DNA from: Sphingomonas sp. Leaf17 | GTDB taxonomy: Bacteria > Pseudomonadota > Alphaproteobacteria > Sphingomonadales > Sphingomonadaceae | DNA length: 64,000 bases | Assembly (NCBI RefSeq): GCF_001421505.1 | Contig: NZ_LMKL01000001.1 | Coordinates: 124,001 to 188,000 of the forward strand | Direction of reading: 5' to 3' | Shown here: positions 48,588 through 57,822 of the stretch, piece after piece | Position numbering within the stretch: position 1 is the stretch's first letter | How the letters are laid out: each line of letters starts with the position of its first letter | The notes under the pieces: model-generated | Database searches by the model: none | Told to the model about the DNA's origin: nothing | The model's input: the letters and a program-made list of their open reading frames with translations, nothing else | Position numbers and translations under genes: made by a program

Positions 48588-50306
48588 TCAATTGCCGGTT
48601 GCCGGCTTCACGCTCGGATCCTGCCACAATGTCGGCAGGATGTCCGATACGTCGATGTCCTGCCGTTCCTGCGGCACCACCCCCAGCATGGCACCGACCC
48701 GCGCGATCGTGCGACCGACGACCGGCGCGGTGTTCCAGGCGGCGGTCTTCCAGCCGAACGTCTCCTTGGTGCCCAGCGGTGAATCGAGCATGGCCAGCAC
48801 CACATAACGCGGCGCGTCCATCGGAAACGCCGCCGCAAAGGTCGCCACGTTGCGCGACCGGTCATAGCCACCGGCCACCGCCGCCTCCGCCGTACCCGTC
48901 TTGCCGCCCACCCGGTAGCCCGGCGCGTCGCCCTTGCGCCCCGTGCCGCGCTGCACGATCAGGCGCAGCATCTGCCGCATCCGCGCGCTCGTCTGCTCGC
49001 TGATGACCCGCCGCCCCTTCGGCGCATGGCCGGGCGCGACCTTCAGCAGCGTCGCCGGACGCCAGATGCCACCGTTGACCAGCGCGGCATAGGCACTGGC
49101 CAGATGCAGCGGCGTCACCGCGATGCCGTGGCCATAGGCCGTCGTCATCGTGGTCGTGCGCGCCCAGTATTTCGGCCACAGCGGCCCGCCCTTCTCGCGC
49201 AGCTCGATGTCGGGCTTGGTGTCGAACCCCAGTTTCCTGAACATCGTCTGCATCCGCTGCGGCCCGACCTCGTCGGCGACGCGCGCGGTGGCGATGTTGG
49301 ACGAATAGATCAGCGTTTCGGCCATGTTCAGCCAGCGCTTCGGATCGCCGCGTTCGTCATGGATCGTGTAGCCGCCGACCTGCAACGGGTGGGTGGCGTC
49401 GAACCGGCGCGCCATGGATGTCACGACGCCGGTATCCATCGCGGTCGCCATCGTGATCGGCTTGAACGTCGACCCCAGCTCGAACACGCTCTGGGTCGTG
49501 ACGTTGCGCAGCTGTTCCGACCCCGCCATGCCGACCCGGTTCGGGTTGAACGTCGGCAGCGACACCATCGCGATCACTTCGCCGGTCGCCACGTCCAGCA
49601 CGATCCCGCCGCCGCCACGCGCGGAGAACGTGTTCATCGCCCGGCCAAGCTCGCTTTCCATCGCCGCCTGCACCCGCGTGTCGATCGACAGCGCGACCGG
49701 CGCGCCGTTCAGCGCCGGGTTGGTCAGCCGGTCGTCGAGCACCCGCTCCATCCCGCTCATCCCGTGCCCGTCGGTCGACAGGAAGCCCAGCGCATGGGCG
49801 GCCAGCGATGATTGCGGGTACAGGCGCTGCGTCTCGCGGTCGAACACGATCGCCGGCTCGCCGATCGCATTGACCGCCTCGACCAGCGCGGGGCTGGCGC
49901 GCCGTTGCAGGTAGGCAAAATTGCGCCCCGACGTCAGCAGCCGATAAAAGGTCGGCTGATCGCCCCGATCGGGCATCAGCTCGGCCAGCTTCTGGGCGAT
50001 GTCGGTCGGATCGCCGATCAGTTTCTTGGGGTGGACGGCGATCGTCCAGGCGTCGATCGTGCGCGCAAGCGGCGCGCCGTTGCGATCGACGATGTCGCCA
50101 CGCGGCGGCACCGCCAGCACCGACGTCCGCGCCGCGCCGCCGGTGGTCATCACCGCCAGCATGCCCAGACGGCCGATCACCAGCATCACGCCCGCCGCGA
50201 ACAACAGCATCAGCATCATCAGCCGCATATGCGCGGTCGCGAACAGCGCGTGGCGCTGGCCGTTGGTGCGTTTCGACTGGACCGGGCGGGCGACCGTCAC
50301 TGTCAC
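48588..50306 (-). CDS. ftsI: septal transpeptidase FtsI (penicillin-binding protein 3)
   Basis: A 572-aa class B penicillin-binding protein with one N-terminal membrane helix (about 29-52). Dimerisation domain to about 230 (VPPRGDIVDRNG), then the transpeptidase domain: S279-T-F-K282 (ELGSTFKP), SSN (335-337) and KTG (469-471, GGKTGTAEA). It crosslinks septal peptidoglycan with FtsW. The GTG start at 50306 overlaps the ftsL stop (GTGA). Confidence 0.96.
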   Translation of the reverse strand: MTVTVARPVQSKRTNGQRHALFATAHMRLMMLMLLFAAGVMLVIGRLGMLAVMTTGGAARTSVLAVPPRGDIVDRNGAPLARTIDAWTIAVHPKKLIGDPTDIAQKLAELMPDRGDQPTFYRLLTSGRNFAYLQRRASPALVEAVNAIGEPAIVFDRETQRLYPQSSLAAHALGFLSTDGHGMSGMERVLDDRLTNPALNGAPVALSIDTRVQAAMESELGRAMNTFSARGGGGIVLDVATGEVIAMVSLPTFNPNRVGMAGSEQLRNVTTQSVFELGSTFKPITMATAMDTGVVTSMARRFDATHPLQVGGYTIHDERGDPKRWLNMAETLIYSSNIATARVADEVGPQRMQTMFRKLGFDTKPDIELREKGGPLWPKYWARTTTMTTAYGHGIAVTPLHLASAYAALVNGGIWRPATLLKVAPGHAPKGRRVISEQTSARMRQMLRLIVQRGTGRKGDAPGYRVGGKTGTAEAAVAGGYDRSRNVATFAAAFPMDAPRYVVLAMLDSPLGTKETFGWKTAAWNTAPVVGRTIARVGAMLGVVPQERQDIDVSDILPTLWQDPSVKPATGN

Positions 50307-50956
50307 CGTTTGCGCGCCCGTTCGGTCCGCGCGCCGGTCAGGATATCACCGAAGGTCTGGTCGCTCAGCAGCTTGCGGTCGAGCATCGCCACCGCCTGTG
50401 GCCGGACCTTGGCCACCGCCGCGCTCCTTACGGCCGACGCGATGCGCACCAGCCGTGGCTTGGGCGCAGCCTCCGGCACCGCCTGGCTCACGGCAGCGAC
50501 GCGAACTGCGGCGGGTGCGGGTGCAGACGCGGCCGACGTTGGCTTGGCCACCGCGACGGCAGCAACGGCGACAGGCGCGGTTACAACCGGCGCGACCGGC
50601 AACGCAGGCACCAGCAGCGCGGCCATCTGCGCGGCGCCACCCTCGCCCATGTTCGGCACGGCATGAAGGTCGATCGCGGCCAGTGCCGCCTCATCGGGCA
50701 CGAACTGCGACGCGGTCGGCGACGACAGCGCCAGGATGTCGCCGTTCCACTTTTCCAGCTGGGCAAGGTTCGCCCGCGTGTCGAATTCGGTTTCCAGCGC
50801 GCGGATATCGCGCTCGGCATCGCGGATGCGGCCGTTCAGCGCCTCGACCTTCTTGCGCTCCGACGCGACCTGCAACGACACCAGGTAGAAGCCAAGGATG
50901 ATCGCGACGCAGCTGCCGAACCAGCCAAGCCCCTTCATCCGATACGCCGCCGTCAT
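50303..50956 (-). CDS. ftsL: FtsL-like divisome protein with long Ala/Pro tail
   Basis: A 217-aa bitopic protein in the ftsL position between rsmH and ftsI. A membrane helix (about 9-29, [19 protein letters not shown]) is followed by a coiled coil (about 31-70, [27 protein letters not shown]), as in FtsL/DivIC. The remaining ~130 residues are a low-complexity Ala/Val/Pro tail ending in a basic [19 protein letters not shown] segment; typical FtsL proteins are about 100-120 aa. Assignment rests on position and topology. Confidence 0.82.
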   Translation of the reverse strand: MTAAYRMKGLGWFGSCVAIILGFYLVSLQVASERKKVEALNGRIRDAERDIRALETEFDTRANLAQLEKWNGDILALSSPTASQFVPDEAALAAIDLHAVPNMGEGGAAQMAALLVPALPVAPVVTAPVAVAAVAVAKPTSAASAPAPAAVRVAAVSQAVPEAAPKPRLVRIASAVRSAAVAKVRPQAVAMLDRKLLSDQTFGDILTGARTERARKR

Positions 50957-51885
50957 ATGCCGAATCCCTCTGTCCAGGCCGGTGCGGCCGTTCGCCGCGC
51001 CGTCCGCAATGTCGCCGAGCGCGCGCGCGGGTTGCGCGCCAGCTCATCGTCGCCCGCCTTCACGCCGCGACCCACGCGCTCGAAGCTCGGGGCAGGACCA
51101 TCGACGATCATCGGCGCGTGCCGCGACCCTGTCGGAGCCGACCCGCTGCGATCGCGCAGGAAGCGTTTGACCATCCGATCCTCCAGGCTGTGGAACGTGA
51201 CCACCACCAGGCGACCGCCCGGTTTCAGCGCACGCTCGGCCGCGAGCAGTCCCGCCGCCAGCTCGTCCAGCTCGCGGTTCACATGGATGCGGATCGCCTG
51301 AAAGCTGCGCGTCGACGGATCCTTCTTGTCGTGCGGCTTGTACCCCAGCGCGCGGCGGACGACGTGCGCCAATTCGGCGGTGCGCGTGATCGGCCGGGCC
51401 GCGACGATCGCGCGCGCGACCCGGCGCGACTTCTTCTCGTCGCCATACTGGTACAGCACGTTGGCGATCGCCTCCTCGTCCGCCTCGTTGACGAAGTCGG
51501 CGGCGCTCATGCCGACCTGCGCCATCCGCATGTCGAGCGGACCGTCCGACTGGAAGGAAAAGCCACGGTCCGCCTGGTCGAGCTGCATCGACGACACGCC
51601 GATATCCATGACGACCCCGTCGACCGGCCCGTCCAGCGCCGATTCCAGCCCCGAAAAATCCGCATGAACCAGCCGCAGCCGATCCTCCGCCGCCTCCAGC
51701 GCGCGTCCGGCCGCGATCGCATCGGGATCGCGATCGAACGCGATGACGGTTGCGCCCGCCGCCAGCATCGCCCGCGTATAGCCGCCCGCGCCGAACGTCG
51801 CGTCGACATGCGTCTCGTCCGGGCCGATCGACAGCGCGACCAGCACCTCGTCCAGCAGGACCGGGATGTGCGGAGCCTCGCTCAC
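50953..51885 (-). CDS. rsmH: 16S rRNA m4C1402 methyltransferase
   Basis: A 310-aa AdoMet-dependent enzyme methylating N4 of C1402 in 16S rRNA. It begins with [12 protein letters not shown], the AdoMet site [14 protein letters not shown] (28-41), [45 protein letters not shown] and [16 protein letters not shown]. The GTG start at 51885 overlaps the mraZ stop (GTGA). Confidence 0.97.
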   Translation of the reverse strand: MSEAPHIPVLLDEVLVALSIGPDETHVDATFGAGGYTRAMLAAGATVIAFDRDPDAIAAGRALEAAEDRLRLVHADFSGLESALDGPVDGVVMDIGVSSMQLDQADRGFSFQSDGPLDMRMAQVGMSAADFVNEADEEAIANVLYQYGDEKKSRRVARAIVAARPITRTAELAHVVRRALGYKPHDKKDPSTRSFQAIRIHVNRELDELAAGLLAAERALKPGGRLVVVTFHSLEDRMVKRFLRDRSGSAPTGSRHAPMIVDGPAPSFERVGRGVKAGDDELARNPRARSATLRTARRTAAPAWTEGFGI

Positions 51886-52382
51886 AGCGAAATCCCCTTT
51901 TCGGCGCAGTGGAACCGCGCGGCGGACTTCATCATGTCGGGGGCGTCTTCGGTGTCGATCAGCGTCTTGGGATCCCAGATCTCGATATAGTCGAACACGC
52001 CCCAGAAGAAGGCGTGCGCGCCGATGCCGGCATGAAAGCGCGGGAAGCCCGGCATGATGAAGCGCCCCGAACCGTCGAACGGCACGGCCTCGCCGTTCGC
52101 GCCGCGCCGCTTGATGTTGTAATCATACTCGCCGTCGTCGGCGGTGTGCCCCGCCTCGCGCATGTCGAGCCGGCTTTTCAGAACCGCGACGAAACCCGGA
52201 TCATAGGCGACCAGGCACCGGTTGCGCTGGTGGACACCGATGATGACGGTACCGCCATCCTTGCCGTCGGCGCGCGGCGCGTTCTGGGCGAGAGTAGCGC
52301 GAAGGCTTGCGGGAATCGCGACCCGACCCTTGTCATCGACAAGCCCGAGGCCACTGCCCTGATATTCGCCCCTTTCCGCCAC
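51882..52382 (-). CDS. mraZ: transcriptional regulator MraZ
   Basis: A 166-aa AbrB-like protein with two tandem SpoVT/AbrB-fold halves ([22 protein letters not shown], 8-29, and [16 protein letters not shown], about 97-112). It is the first gene of the dcw cluster and in E. coli represses it by binding direct TGGGN repeats. The GTG start at 52382 is chosen: GAGG is 5 nt upstream and family members begin about 8 residues before the YQG motif. A matching repeat array lies at 52500-52553. Confidence 0.93.
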   Translation of the reverse strand: MAERGEYQGSGLGLVDDKGRVAIPASLRATLAQNAPRADGKDGGTVIIGVHQRNRCLVAYDPGFVAVLKSRLDMREAGHTADDGEYDYNIKRRGANGEAVPFDGSGRFIMPGFPRFHAGIGAHAFFWGVFDYIEIWDPKTLIDTEDAPDMMKSAARFHCAEKGISL

Positions 52383-52499
52383 GCCGACCTCGCACAAGGC
52401 GCACACGACTTCGCTGTCCGAACCACGGCGAAACCCGCGATCCGGTGGCCTTTTCCAAAGCTGCAGCGAGCCTGCCCCGTTCTTAACGTAGAGTTATCA

Positions 52500-52553
52500 G
52501 GGGCACCCTGGGGATGCAACGGGTGATTTGGGGATTTCACGGGATATCAGGGC
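52500..52553. promoter_or_regulatory. 10-bp-phased GGG array, probable MraZ operator upstream of mraZ
   Basis: GGG triplets start at 52501, 52511, 52521, 52531 and 52541, with GG at 52551, all exactly one helical turn apart on the plus strand. The central four read TGGGGA, ACGGGT, TGGGGA and ACGGGA with 5-base spacers between cores, matching the spacing of E. coli MraZ sites (TGGGN, 5-nt spacer). It lies 118-171 bp upstream of the mraZ start in the 333-bp gap (52383-52715) after the S41 protease gene. The rest of this gap shows no gene, and I see no clear promoter hexamers. Confidence 0.75.
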
Positions 52554-52715
52554 GCTTGCCCGCGTTTCGGCAGCGCGCATGGCAATCGTGCAACATCCGT
52601 CATCAGATACGTCGCGCCTGTCCCTTTTTCCTCTTATTACAACAGCATGGGGAGCATTTCTCCAGCATAATCGCAAGCCGACCGACCCTCATGGCAGGCT
52701 GGCCCGCCGCCACCA

Positions 52716-54209
52716 TCAGAACAGACCGGGCACATCGCGCTGCGCCGGCGCGCGCCGCGTGGGGATCAGCAACGTCCGCTCGTCACCAAGCCCGGCGTTG
52801 GCCGATTGCGCGGCGTTGCGGCCGCCCTGCGCCTGCCCGGAAACCGAAGCGCTGATCGGGGTGCAGCTTCGCCCGGCCAGGAAATCGAGCGCGGCGCGGG
52901 TCGACGCCTCCTGCGGATTGCCCATCGGATAGCTGATATCGTCGTCGGCGCGGCAACTGGCCTCCACCGTCCCCGCCAGCCCGGTGTAATAAGCCCCCTG
53001 TCGCGCGCTGTTCTGCGTCGCCAGCGCGACCACCCGCAACCGGTCGTCACACGCCGCCTTGTCCAGACCGATCTGCCCCACCGGCTTGCCGTAGGTATTC
53101 GTGCCGATCAACGCGGCCCGTCCGTGCAGATACGGGATGAACGAATTGATGACGAGTTCGCTTGCCGAGGCCGTCCCGCCGGTGCCGATAAACGCGATCC
53201 GGTTGGGCACGACCGACTGCGGCTGCGGCATGAAATAGCGTGTCTCGTTGAACTCCGATTTTTCCGGGCGGAACGTCGTGTAACTCAGCACGTCGGCGGT
53301 CGAGCGGTTCCCGCCCAGCAGATCGCTCATCAATTCGGCGATCTGGATCAGGCCGCCGCCATTGTAGCGGAAATCAACGATGAAATCGCTGATCCCCTGC
53401 GCCTTGAACGTCGCGAACGCCGCGCGCAGCGCCGGGTCGGCGGTCGAAATGAAGGTTCGCAAGTTGAGGTAGCCGACCCGGCGTCCGCCATCGTTGATGA
53501 CCTGCGTACCATAGCGGCTCGACACCGGCGTCAGCGCGAAGTCGCTCTTGGCGACGCTGACCGTCCGCGTACCGCCGGCGTCGGCGATTCGCAGGAACCG
53601 GGTCGTGCCGACGGTGTCGGGGCCAAGCGCATCGGACACGCCGGACAATCCGCTGGCCGCCGCGATATCGCCGACCGTCCGCAGGTTGCTGCTGCTCGTG
53701 CCGATCGCCAGGATTTCGGTGCCCCGATCGATCCCCGCCGCCAGCGCCGGTCCGTTCTCGAACGCCTCGATCACGAACAGGCGACGCTGCGTCGAATCGG
53801 TGCCCAGACGGACGCCAAGCCCCGCACTCGACCCCGACTCGTAATAGGCGTTTTCCTCGGCGATCGACGTCAGATAGGTGAAATAGCGGTCGCGGCTCTG
53901 GCTGCGCGCTGTCGCGGTCATCGCATCAATATAGTCGTCGACCGTGGAATAGGCGCCGGGATCAAGGCTAGCGGGCAGGGTTTCGGGAAACAGATACCAT
54001 TCCCGCAACTGCGCCGCGGCCCAGTCCTGACGCTCGCGCAGCGAGCATCCGGCCACCGCGACCGGCGTCGGCGTGGGGGTCGGTGCCGGCGTCGTGACGA
54101 CCGGAACATTGCCCGTACCGCCGGCACTCGACGAATCGCCGCCACCGCAACCCGCGATCATCGCGGCCAGCCCCGTCATCGCCCCAAGCCGCCGAATATT
54201 CATGGACAT
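52716..54209 (-). CDS. lipoprotein S41 (C-terminal processing) peptidase
   Basis: A 497-aa exported serine protease. Lipoprotein signal at the N-terminus (GLAAMIAGCGGG, Cys21), a Pro/Thr linker (38-50), a helical domain (about 60-110), a PDZ-like domain (about 120-215, with GLGVRLG and PALAAGIDRGTEILAI) and the S41 core: SDFIVDFRYNGGG, the nucleophile in GGTASASELVIN and the Lys base in GTNTYGKPVGQ. It probably degrades or trims periplasmic proteins. AGGAG lies 5 nt before the ATG at 54209. Confidence 0.92.
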   Translation of the reverse strand: MSMNIRRLGAMTGLAAMIAGCGGGDSSSAGGTGNVPVVTTPAPTPTPTPVAVAGCSLRERQDWAAAQLREWYLFPETLPASLDPGAYSTVDDYIDAMTATARSQSRDRYFTYLTSIAEENAYYESGSSAGLGVRLGTDSTQRRLFVIEAFENGPALAAGIDRGTEILAIGTSSSNLRTVGDIAAASGLSGVSDALGPDTVGTTRFLRIADAGGTRTVSVAKSDFALTPVSSRYGTQVINDGGRRVGYLNLRTFISTADPALRAAFATFKAQGISDFIVDFRYNGGGLIQIAELMSDLLGGNRSTADVLSYTTFRPEKSEFNETRYFMPQPQSVVPNRIAFIGTGGTASASELVINSFIPYLHGRAALIGTNTYGKPVGQIGLDKAACDDRLRVVALATQNSARQGAYYTGLAGTVEASCRADDDISYPMGNPQEASTRAALDFLAGRSCTPISASVSGQAQGGRNAAQSANAGLGDERTLLIPTRRAPAQRDVPGLF

Positions 54210-54304
54210 CGCCTCTCCTGTTACGGACAGGTCTAGGCGGACGCGATGCCCCTGTCAGTCCCAATAATATCGACAGTCTTTCAGCGGATTACGGCGCATC
54301 CGGA

Positions 54305-54604
54305 TCAGGGAACGGCGGGCGTCGCCGGCGTCGCGCTGTTGGCCGTCACGCTGGTCGCGCCCGGCGAGACGCCCAGGTCGACAAGCGGCTCGTTGGTGGC
54401 GGCAACACCGGTGTCGTTCGCCACGATCAGATTGGCGACGACATCGGCCTTGGGCGCACCCACGGCCGTCACCGCGCCGTCCTGCCGCACGGCGGAGAAG
54501 ATGGCGCTGGCCAGACCGATCAGCAGGATGACAGCGGCAAGGCCGATCATCCCGACCTTCACCCGTTGCTTCGTCTGCGCGATATCATGTGCGTTCGGCA
54601 TCAT
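54305..54604 (-). CDS. small single-pass membrane protein, unknown
   Basis: A 99-aa protein with a polar N-terminus (MMPNAHDIAQTKQRVKVG), one membrane helix (about 19-40, MIGLAAVILLIGLASAIFSAV) and an Ala/Val/Thr-rich tail. No domain recognised. It lies 46 bp after the cysteine synthase gene on the same strand and may be cotranscribed. ATG 54601 is an alternative start one codon later. Confidence 0.72.
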   Translation of the reverse strand: MMPNAHDIAQTKQRVKVGMIGLAAVILLIGLASAIFSAVRQDGAVTAVGAPKADVVANLIVANDTGVAATNEPLVDLGVSPGATSVTANSATPATPAVP

Positions 54605-54650
54605 CGTACCGCACCCTGATAACGGATCACCGCGCACTTGTCGAACAGGG

Positions 54651-55637
54651 TCAGGCTCCCGCCTCCCCGACGGCCAGCCCCTTCGCCGCCAGCCATTCGG
54701 GGTTGTACAGCGTCGACAGATAGCGAAAGCCGCTGTCGCACAGGATCGTGGCGACCCGCGCGCCCGGTCCCAGATGCCGGCCAAGCCGTACCGCCCCGGC
54801 GACGTTGATCCCCGACGACAGGCCCAGGCACAGCCCCTCCTCGGACAGCAGGCGGCGGACCCAGGTCATGCCCTCGGCATCGCCGATGCGGAACTGCGTG
54901 TCGATCGGCGCACCTTCCAGATTGGCGGTGATCCGGCCCTGCCCGATCCCTTCCGCCACCGACGAGCCTTCCGATTTCAGTTCGCCATGCGCGTAATAGG
55001 CATATAGCGCCGCGCCGTGCGGGTCGCTGAGGGCGATGCAGACCGCCTCGTCCCTGGCCTTCAACCCCAGCCCGACGCCGGCGATCGTGCCGCCCGTTCC
55101 GGCCGCGCAGGTGAACCCGTCGATCCGGCCGTCCATCTGCGCCCAGATCTCCTCGGCGGTGCCGGCGATGTGCGCGCGACGATTGGCGATATTGTCGAAC
55201 TGGTTGGCCCAGACCGCGTTTTCGGTTTCCTCCGCGATCCGACGCGAGGTGTGCACGAAGTGGCACGGGTTGGAATAGGGCGCGGCGGGCACGAGCACCA
55301 GTTCGGCCCCCAGCGCGCGCAGCGTGTCCATCTTCTCGCGGCTCTGCGTCTCGGGCATAACGATGATCGTCCGGTATCCCTTGGCGTTGGCGACCAGCGC
55401 CAGGCCGATGCCGGTGTTGCCCGCCGTCCCCTCGACGATTGTCCCGCCGGGCTTCAGCGCGCCACGCGCCTCGGCATCCTCGACGATGAACAGCGCCGCC
55501 CGGTCCTTCACCGACCCGCCCGGATTGGCATATTCGCATTTGCCGAAAATGTCGCAGCCGGCGGCCTCGCTCGGCCCCTTCAATCGGACGAGCGGCGTGT
55601 TGCCGATGAGGGCCAGGGTATCAGGAACAATATGCAT
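54651..55637 (-). CDS. cysK: cysteine synthase family protein
   Basis: A 328-aa pyridoxal-phosphate enzyme that makes cysteine from O-acetylserine and sulfide. PLP lysine K44 in NPGGSVKDRAA, phosphate loop EGTAGNTGIGLA (68-79; most CysK read TSGNT), VMPETQSREKMDTLRALGAEL, and the glycine loop AAGTGGTIAGVG. The segment LCLGLSSGIN is typical of the beta family. Start ATG 55637. Divergent from the small lipoprotein gene. Length and motifs fit the alphaproteobacterial CysK group; the exact donor is not certain. Confidence 0.9.
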   Translation of the reverse strand: MHIVPDTLALIGNTPLVRLKGPSEAAGCDIFGKCEYANPGGSVKDRAALFIVEDAEARGALKPGGTIVEGTAGNTGIGLALVANAKGYRTIIVMPETQSREKMDTLRALGAELVLVPAAPYSNPCHFVHTSRRIAEETENAVWANQFDNIANRRAHIAGTAEEIWAQMDGRIDGFTCAAGTGGTIAGVGLGLKARDEAVCIALSDPHGAALYAYYAHGELKSEGSSVAEGIGQGRITANLEGAPIDTQFRIGDAEGMTWVRRLLSEEGLCLGLSSGINVAGAVRLGRHLGPGARVATILCDSGFRYLSTLYNPEWLAAKGLAVGEAGA

Positions 55638-55811
55638 GGATACCAGATGGGCCGGATCGCCGCCGCCGACAAGGCAAGCGATGCTTGGCAACGCCCAAGC
55701 ACGGCTGAGTCGCTGGGCGCTGCCGCATCGTCGCGCCCACCCGTCGGGCCATCACCCCTTCCGTCAGACGCCTTGACCTGTGTTGCTGCATGCGCGAGAT
55801 GTCGCGCCGCT

Positions 55812-56198
55812 ATGAAAAGCCCCATCCTCCCCGCCATCGCCGTCGCGTCGCTGTTCGCGCTGGCCGCCTGCAACCCCAAGCCGACGACCGAAGTCGTCGA
55901 CGCCAACCCCGATCCCATGGCCAACACGCTGGCCAACGCCGCGCCGATCGCGCTGCCGCCCGCGATCGAGGCCGAAAAGTCGATGCGCTGCAAGGACAAC
56001 AGCCTTGTCTTCGTGACCTTCTTCCAGGGTGCAAAGCAGGTCGTGGTCCGCACCGAGAAGGACGGCACCCCGACCACCCTGACCGGCGAGACCGAGGGTG
56101 GCGAACTGACCGCGCCCGGCGGCTGGGCCTTCAAGGGCAACACGTCGAACATCACCCTGACCCAGCCGGGCAAGCCCGCGCTGACCTGCAAGGCCTGA
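55812..56198 (+). CDS. small lipoprotein with MliC-like beta domain
   Basis: A 128-aa lipoprotein (MKSPILPAIAVASLFALAAC, lipobox LAAC, Cys20). The mature part has two cysteines (MRCKDNS and the C-terminal LTCKA) framing about seven short beta-strands (LVFVTFFQG, VVVRTEKDG, GWAFKGNTSNITL), resembling small MliC-type lysozyme-inhibitor barrels. This is a resemblance, not an assignment. Divergent from cysK, followed by a hairpin at 56218. Confidence 0.78.
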   Translation: MKSPILPAIAVASLFALAACNPKPTTEVVDANPDPMANTLANAAPIALPPAIEAEKSMRCKDNSLVFVTFFQGAKQVVVRTEKDGTPTTLTGETEGGELTAPGGWAFKGNTSNITLTQPGKPALTCKA

Positions 56199-56217
56199 TC
56201 GCCGCCCACGCCGGCAT

Positions 56218-56252
56218 GACCTGAATCTGCTGCCCGGGCAGGGGTTCAGGTC
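56218..56252 (+). terminator. hairpin after the small lipoprotein gene
   Basis: A perfect 8-bp stem GACCTGAA/TTCAGGTC encloses a second palindrome, CTGCCCGGGCAG, giving a long stacked hairpin 19 bp after the stop. No T-run follows, so termination is probable but not certain. Confidence 0.55.
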
Positions 56253-56374
56253 CCGTCGGCGTCCTGCCTGATAACCCGGCACCCCACACCCCGTCGGACG
56301 AACGCCCGACGAAAGTCGCGGCGCGACCCGCTTTGCCCATTGCGGCCGATGGTCGCGATAGGCATTTTGCCTGC

Positions 56375-57082
56375 ATGAAAACAGTCGCGATCTACAGCCT
56401 GAAGGGCGGCGTCGGAAAGACGACGCTGTCGGTCAATCTCGCCTGGTGCGCGACCAGCCTCAGCGCGCGGCGAACCTTGCTGTGGGATCTCGACCCGCAG
56501 GCGGCGGCCAGTTTCATCCTGTCGGCCGACGCCCCGCGCGACCGCGCCCAAGCCGCGTTCGCCAAGGATGTCAGCCCCGCCCGCCTTGCGCAGCCGACCG
56601 CGTGGCCGCGCCTCGACCTGATCGCCGCCGACGCCTCGCTGCGCGGTCTCGATCAGTTGCTGCACGAACTCGACAAGAAGAAGCGGCTGCACAAATTGCT
56701 GTCGGGCCTGTCGGGCTATGACCGCGTCGTCCTCGACTGCCCGCCCGGGCTGACCGAAACCGCCGAACAGGTCATGCGCGCAGCCGACCTGATCGTCATC
56801 CCCGTCGTCCCCTCGCCGCTGGCCCAGCGCGCTTATGCCGAGGTTGAACGGCATCTCGGTGGTCGCACCCCGTTGATGCCGGTCCATTCGATGGTCGACC
56901 GCCGCCGCCGGCTGCACGCCGATGCGGTGGCCGCCCAGCCCGACTGGCCGATCATCCCGATGGCCAGCGTGATCGAGACGATCGCCGAACACCGCGCGCC
57001 GATCGGGGCGATTGCGCCGAAATCCGCCGCGGCCACCGCCTTTGCCGACCTGTGGCGCAGCATCGAGGCACGGCTCGCCTGA
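56375..57082 (+). CDS. ParA-family ATPase (orphan, no parB nearby)
   Basis: A 235-aa Walker-type ATPase. Deviant Walker A KGGVGKTTLSVNLAW (10-24), LWDLDPQAAAS and VVLDCPPGL (switch II) are present. It is shorter than chromosomal ParA, lacks an N-terminal DNA-binding part, and no ParB or parS is in view. Such orphans position cellular cargos or regulate other proteins. It sits 2 nt before aat on the same strand. Confidence 0.88.
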   Translation: MKTVAIYSLKGGVGKTTLSVNLAWCATSLSARRTLLWDLDPQAAASFILSADAPRDRAQAAFAKDVSPARLAQPTAWPRLDLIAADASLRGLDQLLHELDKKKRLHKLLSGLSGYDRVVLDCPPGLTETAEQVMRAADLIVIPVVPSPLAQRAYAEVERHLGGRTPLMPVHSMVDRRRRLHADAVAAQPDWPIIPMASVIETIAEHRAPIGAIAPKSAAATAFADLWRSIEARLA

Positions 57083-57084
57083 CG

Positions 57085-57822
57085 ATGAAGCCGCTCGACC
57101 CGCACATCGTGCTCGGTGCCTATTCCGTCGGCGTGTTCCCGATGGCCGACGCGCGCGATGCGCCCGACATCTACTGGGTCGAACCACGCCAGCGCGCGAT
57201 CCTGCCGCTCGACGGCTTCCGCCTGTCGCGCTCGCTGAAAAAGACGATCGCGGCCGACCGTTTCCGCGTCACCGCCGATACCGCCTTCCACGACATCATG
57301 CTCCTGTGCGCCGAATCCGCACCCGACCGGCGCGAAACCTGGATCAACGCGGCAATCGAGCGGGTTTTCCTGACCCTGCACGCCATGGGTCGCGCCCATT
57401 CGATCGAGTGCTGGGACGGCGACCGGCTCGTCGGCGGCCTCTACGGCCTGTCGCTGGGGCGGGCGTTCTTCGGCGAAAGCATGGTCAGCCGCGCGACCGA
57501 TGCGTCAAAGGTCGCGCTGGCCTGGCTTGTCGCCCGGCTGCGGGTCGGCGGCTATGATCTGCTCGATTGCCAGTTCCAGACCGATCATCTCGCCTCGCTC
57601 GGCGCGATCGAGATCCCGCGCGCGCGTTATGTGGCGTTGCTGGCCGCCGCGCTTGCCGGGACCGATGGCGCGCCGTCGTCGGCAGGAGCAGCCTCCTCCG
57701 CGTCCGGTGATTTCCGCGCGCTCGACCGCCTGGCCGCCGGGGCCGCGCCGTCGCCGGCGGATACGGTGTCCGGTCCCTTGTCGGGGAAGGCCATCGCACA
57801 GCTCTTGGTCCACACGTCGTAG
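57085..57822 (+). CDS. aat: leucyl/phenylalanyl-tRNA--protein transferase
   Basis: A 245-aa enzyme that adds Leu or Phe to N-terminal Lys or Arg of proteins, marking them for the ClpS/ClpAP N-end pathway. Signatures: GVFPMADARDAPDIYWVEP, ERVFLTLHAMGRAHSIECWDG, LVGGLYGLSLGRAFFGESM and LLDCQFQTDHLASLGA. The last 65 codons overlap the DUF2155 gene on the other strand by 196 bp, and the C-terminal GPLSGKAIAQLLVHTS is typical of sphingomonad Aat, so the overlap is genuine rather than an over-long frame. Confidence 0.93.
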   Translation: MKPLDPHIVLGAYSVGVFPMADARDAPDIYWVEPRQRAILPLDGFRLSRSLKKTIAADRFRVTADTAFHDIMLLCAESAPDRRETWINAAIERVFLTLHAMGRAHSIECWDGDRLVGGLYGLSLGRAFFGESMVSRATDASKVALAWLVARLRVGGYDLLDCQFQTDHLASLGAIEIPRARYVALLAAALAGTDGAPSSAGAASSASGDFRALDRLAAGAAPSPADTVSGPLSGKAIAQLLVHTS

